Assembly: GCA_022414725.1 (NCBI GenBank)
Contig: CM039464.1
Span: forward strand, 25,696,950-25,760,949
Length of the DNA: 64,000 nucleotides
Origin: Microglena sp. YARC
Lineage: Eukaryota > Chlorophyta > Chlorophyceae > Chlamydomonadales > Chlamydomonadaceae
Direction: 5' to 3'
Both the position numbers and the translations under genes were made by a program. Shown in pieces: positions 12,205-22,758 of the stretch (positions are counted from its first letter, which is position 1; each line of letters starts with the position of its first letter). The notes under the pieces are model-generated. The model saw nothing but the letters and a program-made list of their open reading frames with translations. It did no database searches and was not told where the DNA came from.

Positions 12205-12780
12205 AGCTCCGCAAGTGCATGAGATGAATATGTACTCGTTTCACATGTAATTTTTCATTGTGCAAGCTCGCGAAGCTGGAAACATGAACATTACGTGATT
12301 TAGAAGTACACAGTACATATCCGTAGGCCCACCCCACGCACCCGTCCCACCCCACGCACGGCCCTGCGGGTGCGTTGTGGGTCATGTCCGTGCTAATAAT
12401 AGCTCGTGCTCTAGGGGAATGTTTCGTCCATTGTGATGCTTACATGTTTCGCCTCGATTTTTTGACGACAATTCCATTCCCATACCTATGTATGCGCACA
12501 TGATTGGATGGTACGAATTTGAAATGATGTCAAATGTTACCCAATAATTGTCGCTTTTGGCCCAAAAAGCACAAACCTTAGCTCCTATTCTTGAATTGCG
12601 ATGCTCATAAGTGGTCTCGTCAGAAAATCTCCGGTATCAATAAGTCTTATAATTGGGATATCTTATATAATGTTTTGTTTTTTTGTGATTTGAAGTGAAA
12701 CCTGAAAAGTACGTTGTGACACGGACAAACACACACACACAAACAAACAGTTTCGACAGGCTAATCCCTCAATCACAGAT
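12205..12780. repeat. dispersed repeat DR1, copy 2
   Basis: Second copy of the ~560-bp repeat at 7155-7720, same orientation. It differs mainly in its first 150 bp and in small indels around the GGACA microsatellite near its right end. Confidence 0.85.
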
Positions 12781-12784
12781 TTTG

Positions 12785-13275
12785 TAATTTTTTTCATTCG
12801 GGTATTTTGTAAATTTTTTCATTCGGGTAAAATCTGGAGATTTTTTTCATTCGGGTATACCAAGCCTGCAACTGCCTGCAACCACCAAATACCAAGCCGG
12901 CAACCATCAAATCGCATACCAAGCCTGCGACCACAAAATCGAATACAAGCCAGCAACCACCAAATACCAAGCCTGCAACCACCAAATACCAAGCCTGCGA
13001 CCAACAAATCGAATACCAAGCATGCGGCCACCAAATCGAATACCGAGCCTGCGACCACCAAATCGAATACAAAGCATGCGACCATCAAATCGAATACCGA
13101 GCCTGCGACCACCAAATGAAGGCTAACCAGCCTGGAGGTAAGACACCGAAGGTCGCCATCCAGGTCTGGTTCGACAGTCCGGGATGTAAGACACCGATGG
13201 CTTCTATCCAGGTCTGGTACAACAGCCTGGGAGGTAAGATACGGGAGGTCACCATCCAGGTCTGGTACAAAAGAA
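12785..13275. repeat. three adjoining minisatellites
   Basis: First come three copies of TTTTCATTCGGGTA with spacers. Then a ~27-bp array (CCAAGCCTGCGACCACCAAA plus TCGAATA) runs from about 12858 to 13118. Then three copies of a ~48-bp unit with GCCATCCAGGTCTGGT run from 13130 to 13275. Confidence 0.88.
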
Positions 13276-13490
13276 AAGATATGCATTACGCGAAGTCGGC
13301 GTGATTAAAGAAGCTGTCCAAAGGGGGTCCTCGGACAACACCAACACCAAGGGTACAACAGTCCCGACTCCAAGAGAGCGGGACAGATCAAGAATGAAAG
13401 ATGGAAATTAGTACGCCATGCCACAGGCGTGATATTGAGGGAGCCCTCCCGTTTGCATGAATGTGTACATACTAGAGAATGCTACAGCTA

Positions 13491-13682
13491 CCATGTTGGG
13501 TTTATTTTGTTTCGCAGACCCTCTGCGCCTGAGCATGGACTACCGTGCATTAGCACGGAGGGAAGTTCTCTACCTCTTCTAAGGCGGAAAATCTGTGATT
13601 TGGTGAACCTGGCCAGGGATCGAACCTCAGACCCGTCTGATCGTTGACTGGGTAATACTATACCATACAGCCCAGAGCTAGA
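13491..13682 (-). mobile_element. SINE-B copy 1, tRNA-derived
   Basis: Read on the minus strand it starts CTAGCTCTGGGCTGTATGG, has an A-box-like TATGGTATAGTATTA and a B box GGTTCGATCC, and ends at AAATAAACCCAACATGG. The same sequence, with an internal loss of about 20 bp around the B box, occurs on the plus strand at 34540-34710. No clear target-site duplication was found. Confidence 0.75.
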
Positions 13683-13734
13683 AACTTGATACAGATTAAG
13701 AATGAAAGATGAAATGAACGCCGGGAGGCGTGGT

Positions 13735-13945
13735 TTTAGGAAACAGGGGTGTCTGGTACCTCCAGGCTACAGTCGTAGCCTTGCAGGCACTACAGAGGTG
13801 TCTAGTACCTCCAGGCTAAAGAGCAGCCGTATATATAAATATACGGTTTGTTTAAATAGATGGTATACAGTGGCATATATAAATATACAGTATTTTTCAA
13901 GTACAATAGACGGTATTATTTCCAAAGCACACTCAATCTAGTCTC
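13735..13945. repeat. GTCTGGTACCTCCAGGCTAC block, copy 1
   Basis: Contains TGTCTGGTACCTCCAGGCTA, GCAGGCACTACAG, CTAAAGAGCAGC and ACGGTATTATTTCCAAAGCA in the same order as 62200-62780. It precedes the 46-bp array here, as the second copy precedes a single 46-bp-like unit. Confidence 0.85.
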
Positions 13946-14640
13946 ATCCAGGCTACAGGCCAGGTTTTTTAGGAGCTCCTAGGAGGCTAACATCCAGGCT
14001 ACATGCAAGGTTGTCTAGAAGCTTCAGAGAAGCTGACATCCAGGCTACAGGCCAGGTTGTTTAGAAGCATCTGGGAAGCTGACATCCAGGCTACAGGTGA
14101 GGTTGTCTAGAAGCTTCAGGGAAGCTGACATCCAGGCTACAGGCCAGGTTGTTTAGAAGCTTCAGGGAAGCTGACATCCAGACTACAGGCCAGGTTGTCT
14201 AGAAGCTTCTGGGTAGCTGACATCCATGCTACATGTGAGGTTGTCTAGAAGCTTCAGGGAAGCTGACATCCAGACTACAGGCCAGGTTGTCTAGAAGCTT
14301 CTGGGTAGCTGACATCCATGCTACATGTGAGGTTGTCTAGAAGCTTCTGTGAAGCTGACATCCAGGCTACATGCAAGGTTGTCTAGAAGCTTTTGGGAAG
14401 CTGACATCCAGGCTGCAGGCCAGGTTGTCTAGAAGCTTCTGGGAAGCTGACATCCAGGCTACAGGCCAGGTTGTTTAGAAGCTTCTGGGGAGCTGACATC
14501 CAGGCTACATGCAAGGTTGTCTAGAAGCTTCTGGGAAGCTGACATCCAGGCTACAGGTGAGGTTGTCTAGAAGCTTCTGGGAAGCTGACATCCAGGCTAC
14601 AGGCCAGGTTGTCTAGAAGCTTCTGGGAAGCTGACATACA
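13946..14640. repeat. 46-bp minisatellite, ~15 copies
   Basis: Unit contains GCTGACATCCAGGCTACAGG and GGTTGTCTAGAAGCTTCTGG; successive copies are exactly 46 bp apart where measured (14170, 14216, 14262). Variation is concentrated at CAGGCC/CATGCAA/CAGGTGA. Confidence 0.95.
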
Positions 14641-15455
14641 TAAGATCTGAAATCTGTATTATCAGTCAGCATAACCAGTCTCAACTTAACAATTACATAC
14701 AAGGCTACTCCTCCCCCCCCCCCCCCCTCCCCTTTTTCTTTTCGCAACTCAACTCAACTTAACAACTCTTAACTCAACAGCTCAGCAACTGTCAACTCAA
14801 CGCAAATCAATAACTCGTAAAACAACAACTCAACAACTCGCAACTCAGGACTCAACAACTCAACAGCAACTCAACAACTCGCAAGTCAACAACAAGCAAC
14901 TCCACTCGCAACACAACACCTCAACAACAAGCAACTCAACAACTCGCGACTCAACAACTCAACAGCAACTCAACAACTCGCAAGTCAACAACAAGCAACT
15001 CCACTCGCAACACAACACCTCAACAACAAGCAACTCAACAACTCAACAGCAACTCAACAACTTGCAAGTCAACAACAAGCATCTCAACAACTCGTAACAC
15101 AACACCTCAGCAACTCAACAACTCGCAACTCACGACTCAACAACTCAACAGCAACTCAACAACTTGCAAGTCAACAACAAGCATCTCAACAACTCGTAAC
15201 ACAACATCTCAACAACAAGCAACTCAACAACTCGCAACTCGCGACTGAACAACTCAAACAACTCGCAAGTCAACAACAAGCAACTCAACAACTCGTAACA
15301 CAACACCTCAACAACTCAACTGCAACTCAACAACTCACAAGTCAACAACAAGCAACTCAACTCGCAACGCAACAACTCTCAACTCAACAACTCAACAACT
15401 CGCAACAAGCAAATCAACAACTCGCAACTCAACAAACACAACAAACAATACCAAA
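14641..15455. repeat. AACTC/CAACA low-complexity array
   Basis: After 70 bp of unique sequence and a poly-C tract (about 14709-14726), some 750 bp consist of AACTCAACAACTCGC variants. Longer blocks of 70-100 bp repeat within it, for example those containing CAACAACAAGCAACTCCACT. Confidence 0.92.
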
Positions 15456-15899
15456 AGCCAGCTGAGCGGGGCGGTCATTCTAGTTTCCTGCTTTTCATCG
15501 AACTGCGCAACCCCCCCCCCCCCCAACCCCCTGGAAGCTAATATCCCTCGGCCACTACGTGCCGGCTTTCTTTTTTTCTAGTGCTTTTTGTTTCTGTCAC
15601 GGTTGGGAAAGTCCCTTTAGCCTATTTGGCCTGCGACTCCAATGTACCATACATACGTAGTGTGCTTATACCCCACGAGTGAAATGGGCCTAGGGTCAGG
15701 GTACTTCCAAGCGCGCGCTTTTGTGAGCTGGCGCGCTGCCTTTTTGAGCCCCACTGCGCGTTTTGCGCAGTTTTTTGCAACCCCCTGTGGGCGCAGCAAG
15801 CAATTTTTGCGCTTTTTGCATTATTGAGCGCAGTTTTGTTTTTTTCAAGTGCGCTAAAACGCAGGCCAATTTGGTCAATGGAAGTGGAACCCTGCCTCG
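15456..15899. other. intergenic with a dispersed motif
   Basis: Poly-C at about 15511-15524. GTCCCTTTAGCCTATTTGGC near 15612 has a close match near 28760 (ATCCCTTTAGCCTATTTGGC), each preceded by TTTCTGTCAYGGTTG, so both are probably remains of one transposon family. No supportable gene. Confidence 0.55.
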
Positions 15900-16745
15900 G
15901 ATCAGTCCCCCCTAATGTTCCCTTCAGTCCTTATGCCAGGCCAGTGAAACAGGCCTCAAATCAATCCCCACATTCTCCCCCCCCCCCTCCGTGCTTCCAC
16001 AACACCAGCACGATGGGCCTCAACTCACTCCCCCCTATCATGCCCGCAGTCCTTATGCCACACAAGCGAAATGGGCCTTGAAGCAGCCCCCCCCTAGTGC
16101 TCCCCCAGAGTATACTCTACACAAGCGAAATGAGCCTCAAATAAATCCCCACACTCTTCCCCTCTCTCTTAGCTTTCACAACACCATCGGAATGTGCCTC
16201 AACTCACTCCCCCCTATCATGCCCCTCAGACCTTATGCCATACAAGCAAAATAAGCTTCGGACCAGTCCCCCCTAGTGTTCCCCCCAAAGCATACTCTAC
16301 ACAAGCGAAATGAGCCTCGAATCAATCCCCACACTCTTCCCCTCTTTCTTTGCTTTCACAACACCAGTGAAATGGGAATCCACTACCTCCCCCCCGGGCT
16401 CCCCCCTTTCATTCTTTTCAGTCCTTATGCCACACAAGCAACACAAGCCTCGGATCGATCCCCCCTAGCGTTCCCCTCAGTCCTTGTGCAAAACAAGCGA
16501 CAAGGGTCTCGGATCAATCCCCACATTCTTCCCCTCCCCCCCGTGCTTTCAAAACACCAGTGTAATGGGAATCCACTCTGTCCCCCCTATCATTCCCCTC
16601 CGTCCTTATGCCACACAAGCGAAATGGGCCTTGAAGCAGTCCCCCCCCAGTGCTCCCCCCAGAGCATACTCTACACACACAAGCGACAAGAGTCTCGAAT
16701 CCATCCCCACATTCTTACCCTCTTCATGTGCTTTCACAACAGCCT
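15900..16745. repeat. ~62-bp monomer array with ~187-bp trimeric unit, copy 1
   Basis: Three monomer types alternate: one with CAGTCCCCCCTAGTG and GCATACTCTACACAAGC, one with CAATCCCCACATTCTTCCCC and TGCTTTCACAACACCAG, and one with TCCCCCCTATCATTCCCCTC and CTTATGCCACACAAGC. Together they form a unit of about 187 bp. The same array returns at 62940-64000 in the same orientation. Confidence 0.9.
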
Positions 16746-16906
16746 CCACTCACACTGGCAAAGCAGGGCAGTTGTAGATGCTGCCTTACTTTGCTGTTTT
16801 ATGCGCTGATAAATCAGGGATCTTGTAGGTGCCGACGAACCAGGGCTATTGTAAGTGCTGCCTTAGCTTGCTGTTGTAGGGGTCCACCCTGTGTCAGTGG
16901 ACTGCT

Positions 16907-17005
16907 TCAGTTGCTTCCAAAGCAGCTGAAAAACTTGCGGAGCTTGCTCACTTCTTTGTTTGTGGTTGGGGCGTCTGCTAGTTGCTCAAAAGGAGAGGGA
17001 TAGGC
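16907..17005 (-). CDS. exon e10, terminal coding exon with stop
   Basis: Starts after ATGCGAGCAG, with the pyrimidine-rich CTTACTCATCTCCAC just upstream, and runs 33 codons to TGA at 16909-16907. It begins AYPSPFEQ and ends KLRKFFSCFGSN. It continues e9 in phase 0. The basic/aromatic C-terminus with one Cys could be a membrane or partner contact, but no family is recognised. An internal GTGAGC after NKE could act as a donor, but reading through to the nearby stop is simpler. No clear polyadenylation motif was found downstream. Confidence 0.65.
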   Translation of the reverse strand, partial: AYPSPFEQLADAPTTNKEVSKLRKFFSCFGSN

Positions 17006-17024
17006 CTGCTCGCATGTGGAGATG

Positions 17025-17469
17025 AGTAAGTTCAGGTTGGTACAGGTTGGTTCAGGTTGGTTCAGGTTGGTTCAGGTTGGTTCAGGTTGGTTTTGAAAAT
17101 AGAGTGTGTGTCAAGGGTGTGGGCAAGGGGGGCAGGAAGATTTAGGGGAAAGTAGGATATCATGTAGGTCATGTGTGTGTAGGGGGGGGGGGGGGGGGGG
17201 GGGGGGTATTTTAGAATAGGGAAGGGAAGGTGGCATGCGTTAGATATTTTGAATTGCAAATGGGGGCATATCTTGACTGTGTGTACGAGAGCAAGCAAGA
17301 GAGGGTGTGTGTGTTTGTGTATGTGTGTGTGTGTGTGTGTGGTGGTGGTGGTGGTGGTGGTGTACACACAAGGGCGTTATCCGTTCTGTAACCCAGGCCA
17401 GATCAGGGACCCAGGACCAGGGTGGGTGGGGGTAGGGGGTGGCCAACGGCCACACGGGCTACCCTACTA

Positions 17470-17500
<31 letters not shown>
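17025..17500 (+). repeat. 10-bp array and dispersed repeat DR2, copy 1
   Basis: GGTTCAGGTT is repeated about six times at 17030-17090. DR2 then runs to the motif GGCCACACGGGCTACCCTAC followed by TAGTATATA. Its body carries a poly-G tract (about 17179-17206), GTG repeats and the segment CCGTTCTGTAACCCAGG. It matches 30420-30830 (plus) and 31306-31650 (minus). Each copy ends or begins at a GTACTAGTA-like motif fused to a microsatellite. It lies in intron 9 of the host gene. Confidence 0.82.
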
Positions 17501-17520
<20 letters not shown>

Positions 17521-17525
<5 letters not shown>

Positions 17526-18860
17526 AAATCATGGTCGTGGTCGTGGTCGTGGTCGTGTCATCATCGCGTAACCGACTTAACCGACTTCCCGCCCAGTCAA
17601 TTCCCGCTCAGCCAGTTCCCGCTCAGCCAGTTCACGCTTTTAATCCCTCCTGCTTCAACTTCTGCCTGATTGGCCTCCTGCGAATTCTGCCTTATGCAAC
17701 CTTCGCCTCCTGCGTATTCTACCTGCTGCGCATCCCGCCCGATTTCTCCTTTTCCCGCCTGAGTTCATCCACCTGATTTCGGTAGCGCTACAGTTCGTCT
17801 TCCTACAAGCTTTTCCCCCTGCATCTCTGCAAGATCTTTCCCTTGCGTCAAGAGACCTGTCGCTACGCACAATGGGAGGTCACGTGAGTCAGCCAACCTG
17901 TCAGAAATGTCCGAATCGCATCCATCCCATGTCACTAACTTGACTGCAAATTCTTCCCACTGCATTCAGATACATGTCGCTCCGCATTGTGCCATAGCAA
18001 GGACGCATCAAAGTTGACCGAATGAAAAATCTCGCTGAGCATTCTCGCCCTAACATGACCCAACATCTCAAATCAGCAACTTGACTGCAACTTCTTCCCA
18101 CTGCATCGAGAAACATGTCTTCACTGTGCATTGTGCTATAGCGAGCACGCGGCAAAGTCGAATGGATGAACCTAGCGGTGTTTCCAAGTCTCAGATCGAG
18201 TTGACTTCGGGAGCAGTTGCGGTGAACAGGATTGTTCTTCGGCCGAACTGAATACATGATCGCTAAGAAGAAGCTTTAGTTATATACAGTTGCGATTGCG
18301 CAGGTTCAGCTTTTTCAGTGGGGTCGACTATCGATCACAGCTGAGGTGGCAGGGAAGCAGGTCCGATGCTTTTAGCGGAGTCGGATGATGCGCAAACGTT
18401 GTCGATGCTCATCGTCCCGTTTGCATTTCAGCTATAGCAAAGCCCACAGCTGAAGTGGAGGGAGGCAGATATGGAGTATGTGTGTGCTGGTGGGTGCGTG
18501 TAGGAGGGAGGGGAGGGATGAGAGTGGGGAGAGGGTGGGGGATGGTGGGATGGCTGGGGTGGGGGAAGGGATGGAGTCAGGAAATATGTCAGGAAGAGTA
18601 AGGGAGTATGTTTGTGGGTGGGGGTCCATGGTTGGGTGGGGGTAGGGGTGGAGATAACTGGGGGGGGGGGGGGGGGGGGGGGAGTACGGTGGTGTGTGTG
18701 TTGTGGGTGCACAAGGGAGACCATCGCAAGGGAATGCGTCCGTCAATGTTTTAAGTTGCATGCACTGCAGAGATAACCGTTTTGCAACCCAGCCCAAAGC
18801 AGGTGTGGCCAACGGGAGGGAAGGGGGGAGGGGGCGGATAATGGTTTGGTGGTGTGTGAA

Positions 18861-18891
<31 letters not shown>

Positions 18892-19038
18892 TTCAAGTGT
18901 AAACCATTATGTAACCAGCCCCAAATAGGTGTGGCCAAAGGCCAAACGGGCACCGTACTATGATTGGGGGGGGGGGGGGGGGGGGGGGGTTCTTTGTGAG
19001 AGTAGGTGTGGCCACCGGCCACACGGGCTACCGTACTA

Positions 19039-19045
<7 letters not shown>
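17521..19045 (+). repeat. dispersed repeat DR3, copy 1 (~1.5 kb)
   Basis: Begins AAAGAAATCATGGTCGTGG next to a long AT microsatellite and ends with GGCCACACGGGCTACCGTAC then TAGTATATAT. It matches 28858-30335 in the same orientation and order, with many substitutions and different lengths of poly-G (18660-18682, 18861-18890 and 18966-18989 here). Inside it an ~130-bp segment around CTTCTTCCCACTGCAT is itself duplicated. No domain was recognised. It lies in intron 9. Confidence 0.85.
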
Positions 19046-19089
<44 letters not shown>

Positions 19090-19400
19090 TTATATGAATT
19101 ATATGAATACATATGAATTATATGAATATTATATGAATTATATGAATTTGAATATATATATGAATTATATAAATATATATGAATATATGAATTATATGAA
19201 TTATATGAATTATATGAATATATATATGAATTATATGAATATTATATGAATTATATGAATTATATGAATTAAAATACATACATTATAAGATGAGAATTAT
19301 AATGCAGTGCACATTTTCATATGAATTAGTTGTATTCGTATGAATGATAACAAATGAATTATGATACACGATTTTATGAATTTTAATACATTATACGTGT
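19039..19400. repeat. (AT)n followed by ATGAATTAT repeats
   Basis: A pure TA run of about 45 bp grades into imperfect 9-bp ATGAATTAT repeats and AT-rich sequence. It lies inside intron 9. Confidence 0.92.
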
Positions 19401-19409
19401 ATTCATGTG

Positions 19410-19780
19410 AAGAAAAGTCCTATGCAGCGTCGCCAGCGACGCGGAAAATTGGCGGAGTGTGTTGGCAACGGAACAAATGGTGGCAACGATGGAGCTGGCC
19501 GAAGCGAGTTAGTTACGCGACCGTTGGCTGACGTGTCGGGCGGGCAACACTTTTTTTTCTGTCGGACAAATGGACAAATGGGTAACCCTGGGGGCTCCCG
19601 CATCCTTGAAGAGGGGGCTCCGCCAAAAAAGGTCATTGTTTCTTGTGCGTGTGACGCGTCACCAATTGATGGACTCTGTGCAACCCCAGTGCAACGCTCT
19701 GCCCCCAACCCCCACGGGCACAAAGCGCGGAGCCCGGGGGGTCCGGGGGTGGGGGGACATTTCTTACTCGTATAGCCAGA
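19410..19780 (+). repeat. dispersed repeat DR4, copy 1
   Basis: Carries AAAATTGGCGGAGTGTGTTG, then GGGCGGGCAACAC, then GGTAACCCTGGGGGCTCCCG and GAGGGGGCTCCGCC. The same order of motifs occurs at 36185-36415 and 36730-36945, with a partial match at 58870-59030. It occupies the donor-proximal part of intron 9, so the minus-strand frame continuing from e9 through it is intron read-through. Confidence 0.75.
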
Positions 19781-19861
19781 CCAATGTGCAGCCATGCAGC
19801 GCCGGAATGATGACGCGTCGCAAAAAAACAGTGGAAAATGTAAATCAGGAACCTTGCTCAC

Positions 19862-20531
19862 CTTGACCTGGCCTGCACTCCTCCTGGAATGATCAAAACT
19901 GTCCTCACCCCAGGCTGTGATATTATATTCGGCTGAATCGTCAGGCTGGAATGCGGGAACAGGGTTGCTCAGACTTGGCGTGGCCCGACTGGCGCGTGGA
20001 TGGCAGCTCCTTTGCTCGACACTGAAATCCTGTAGGTCAGTCATGATGTAAGCCGGAATCCGGTTGGAGCCTACAGCGGAATTTCCCAGGAGTCTGTCCC
20101 CGGTCGAGGTTTGCACCCTGCCGGTTCCAGCAGCCAGCACTTGCCCGGTGCCATTTTGCCACTTGTTGCTCGCGGTGCTACTTGGTGACACATGGGTCGG
20201 GATGCAACCTGACGAAGTGCGGGTCATGGTGCCACCTGACGAATTGCGGGTCATGGTGCCACCTGACGAATTGCGGGTCGGGGAGCCACCTATCGACATG
20301 CGTGTCGGGGTGCCGCCTATCGACATGCGTGCCGGGGTGCCACCTGACGATTTGCGAGTCGGTGTGCCGCCTGGCGACTTGCGGGTTGTGGTGCCCCCTG
20401 ATGTATTGCAGGTCAAAGTGATCTGATGGGCACTGATGATCCTTTGCTCCAAGAGGTTCAGGCTGGGGTTGGTCTTGTTCCTGGGATTGCTATGGTTCCG
20501 GGCATTGGTCAGGCTGGGGTTGCTCTGGTTC
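19862..20531 (-). CDS. exon e9, Ser/Thr/Arg-rich with 9-residue repeats
   Basis: The largest exon, 670 nt. It enters after GATGCGCAG, completes a codon opened by e8, and leaves at GTCAAG followed by donor GTGAGC. It encodes 223 whole residues. A block of about eight repeats of consensus SGGTPTRKS (20206-20400) is specified by a 27-bp in-frame minisatellite. After it come a Ser/Thr-rich linker and an acidic stretch (PDDSAEYNITAWGED). The repeats carry evenly spaced basic-Ser and Thr-Arg pairs, so phosphorylation is plausible but unproven. No catalytic domain is visible. Confidence 0.7.
20206..20400 (-). repeat. 27-bp exonic minisatellite encoding SGGTPTRKS-type repeats
   Basis: About seven to eight tandem units, spaced 27 bp, lie wholly inside exon e9. 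Substitutions among units change single residues (P/T/M/S at position 5, K/N/M at position 8) without breaking the frame. That suggests selection for an open frame. Confidence 0.85.
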
Positions 20532-20544
20532 CTGCGCATCGGTT

Positions 20545-20568
20545 TGGCCTCCACTGAAGTTTAGGTGG

Positions 20569-20607
<39 letters not shown>

Positions 20608-20960
20608 GGGTTTAGGGTTATGTGGTTCATTTTAGTTTAAAGGTTTAGGGTTTGGGGGGGGGGTAAGGGTTCAGGGTCTAGGTGTTTTAGGGTTTACTGA
20701 AGTGGAGGCTCACTTCCCCCTGCCTGCGCATCAAGCCCCCTCCAAGGGTGGGTGTTCAGGCCCCAACCTGCGCATCGAGCCCCCTGCAATTGGGTGTTCA
20801 GGCCCCTACCTGCGCATCGAGTGGAGCAGGGTGTGTGTTCAGGCCCCTACCTAAGCATCAAGCAACCTACAGTTGGGTGTGAAGGCCCCTACATGCGCCT
20901 GGAGCCCCCTACAGTTGGTTGTGAAGGCCCCTACCTGCGCCTTGAGCCCCCTACTAGAGT
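20545..20960. repeat. intron 8 poly-G, telomere-like motif and 42-bp array of the splice junction
   Basis: 20574-20606 is poly-G flanked by GGTTTAGGGTT motifs. From about 20705 to 20960, six units at 41-44-bp spacing carry CTGCGC at or near 20725, 20769, 20811, 20852, 20894 and 20936. The last is the genuine e8 donor. On the minus strand each unit reads roughly GGGGGCTCGATGCGCAGG and then TAGGGGCC. Four of the six retain the full GCGCAGG, the e8 exon/donor boundary. Confidence 0.85.
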
Positions 20961-21263
20961 GGGTGACTGCCCCAACCTGCTAGGTGTGGAGGCGTTTTGG
21001 AGCATCACATGTCTGCCGGGGCGCATTAGCGTGCCGTCCAGGTACTGCGGTGAGCAAGGGGGGCTTTCAGAGCAAAGCTGGGATGACATGTTGCGCCGGC
21101 CCGAGTTACTGACTCGAGGCTCTAGGCTGATTTGGCCCAGGTTTGAGGAGCCTTGCCTACTGCCCAAACTGATCATTGAGAAAGAGTTCGCCCTGCCTGC
21201 TCTTCCTCGGGGAGCCACGGATGATGGCAGCAAATCGAACATGTCCTCAGTGTCACCGGGCTT
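20935..21263 (-). CDS. exon e8
   Basis: 329 nt, entered after GGTTGATCCTGCAG in phase 0 and left at GGCGCAG before donor GTAGGG with two bases of the next codon. It encodes KPGDTEDMFDLL at its start, then a basic Ser-rich region (GRAGRANSFSMISLGSRQGS), then PRVSNSGRRNMSSQLC and a Pro/Ser-rich end. Codon use and composition are balanced, unlike the flanking repeats. No family recognised; regulatory-type low-complexity sequence. Confidence 0.7.
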
Positions 21264-21289
21264 CTGCAGGATCAACCGAGCAAAGCAAC

Positions 21290-22015
21290 ACGCTCAGAAT
21301 GGTGTGAGTGTGGGTACGACAAAGCCAAGCCCTGACAATGGTCCTAGGGTTTAGGGTTTTGGTGGCGCGAGTGTAGACACAACAATGCCAAGCCCTGAAA
21401 AGGTCCTAGGGTTTAGAGTTTAGATGTTGTGAGTCTGGGAACGACAAAGCCAAGCCCTGAAATGGTCCCAGGGTTTAGTGTTCAGGGTTTAGGGTTTAGG
21501 TGGTGTGAGTGCTTGTACGACAAAGCCAAGCCCTGACAATGGTCCTAAGGTTTAGGGTTCAGGGTTTTGGGTTTAGGTGGTGTGAGTGTGGGTACGACAA
21601 AACCAAGCCCTGGCAATGGTCATAGGGTTCAGGGTTTAGGTGGTGTGAGTGTAGACACAACAAAGCCAAGCCCTGACAATGGTCCTAGGGTTTAGGGTGT
21701 ACAAGGTGTGAGTGTAGACACAGCAAAGCCAAGCTCTGAAAATGGTTCTAGGGTTTAGGGTTTAGGGTTGAAGTGGTGTGAGTGTGGGTGCTACAAAGCC
21801 AAGCCCTGGCAATGGTCCCAGGGTTTAGGGTTCAGGGTTTGGGGTTTAGGTGGTTTGAGTGTTGGTACAACAACGCCAAGCCCTGACAGTGGATCTAGGG
21901 TTTAGGGTTTAGATGGAGTGAGTGTGGGTATGACAAAGCCAAGCCCTGACAGTGGTCCTAGGGTTTAGGGTCTAGGTGGTGTGAGCATAGACACAAAAGC
22001 GAAGCCCTACAAATG
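21290..22015. repeat. intron 7 tandem repeat with TTTAGGG-type motifs
   Basis: About eleven copies, spaced roughly 58-78 bp, of a unit with ACAAAGCCAAGCCCTGACAA, CCTAGGGTTTAGGGTT and GGTGTGAGTGTGGGTACG. The array abuts the acceptor side of exon e8 (its first unit starts about 30 bp from the acceptor). The telomere-like motif occurs only one to three times per unit, so this is not a telomere. Confidence 0.88.
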
Positions 22016-22581
22016 GTATCGGTGCGTGTAGGCTTGTTTACAGCCATCACAGATGATTTCAATTTGGGTCGTCTGTACCTCGAATTGAGAATTTGGCCTG
22101 AGAATTCTGACATTTATCAAGAATTCTGAGAATTCTGAGAATTGTCGAAAACTTTGCCTGAAAAAGTGGAGGTACGAACTACGAACGACGAGACCCAACT
22201 CCAAATCAACCGCTGTATTGTTATATGAGACCTGCAGAAGGGGGGGGACTAACTTGCTGACAGAAGGCTGCTGATAGGGTGTGGAGTAATGGGATGATGC
22301 TTCTTCCCTGAATTCAATCAATATCATGACCAAGACCAGTGCTTTTCTTTGGGGCTACTCGTGGCAGCTTCTAGGCAGCTCCCTGAGCCAGACACAGGTC
22401 TAAACCCCTAGATTTCAGGAGCACTGGGTAGCTAACGATGTCAACAGTCAGATGCTCTTGCACTAGCTCAGATGGAGCAGCCAGGCAGGGGAGCTGCCTA
22501 GAAGCTGATACATTTAGCCCAAAAGAAAAACACCGACCAAGACAAATCTCCCCCTCCACCAAACCTCAACACCCAACGCAC

Positions 22582-22758
22582 CTTCATCACTGCTATATCA
22601 TCATCATCATCAATATTCCTACAGAACACTAGGTTACTCTCGGACATGCAACCATACTGGCTGATTATATCGAGCTCCGGTGTAATCAGAGGGTAAGAGA
22701 GCCCTGGTCCAAGGGGCTGGGACTGTGACCAGTGATTTTGGCGTTTGGAGGGATCAAC
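22582..22758 (-). CDS. exon e7
   Basis: 177 nt, 59 whole codons, phase 0 at both ends. The acceptor is CTTGACTGTTTTGCAG and the donor is AAG followed by GTGCGT. It encodes VDPSKRQNHWSQSQPLG, then a hydrophobic stretch with PELDIISQYGCMSESNLVFC, then an acidic run of five Asp and AVMK. Its first ~50 bp and acceptor are repeated in a three-unit array immediately upstream on the coding strand (22705-23075). Function unknown. Confidence 0.65.

Noticed and set aside
13946..14640. CRISPR-like regular repeats (also 24-bp, 44-bp and 79-bp arrays)
   Set aside because: Units are directly contiguous without unique spacers, no cas genes occur, and the genome is eukaryotic.
19403..19861. Extension of the e9 frame to a stop at 19403
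   Set aside because: A strong donor (GTCAAG then GTGAGC) ends the exon, the extension lies in dispersed repeat DR4, and exon e10 continues in phase with a plausible C-terminus.
21290..22015. Telomere or subtelomere
   Set aside because: TTTAGGG occurs only one to three times per 58-78-bp unit and the array sits between two exons.
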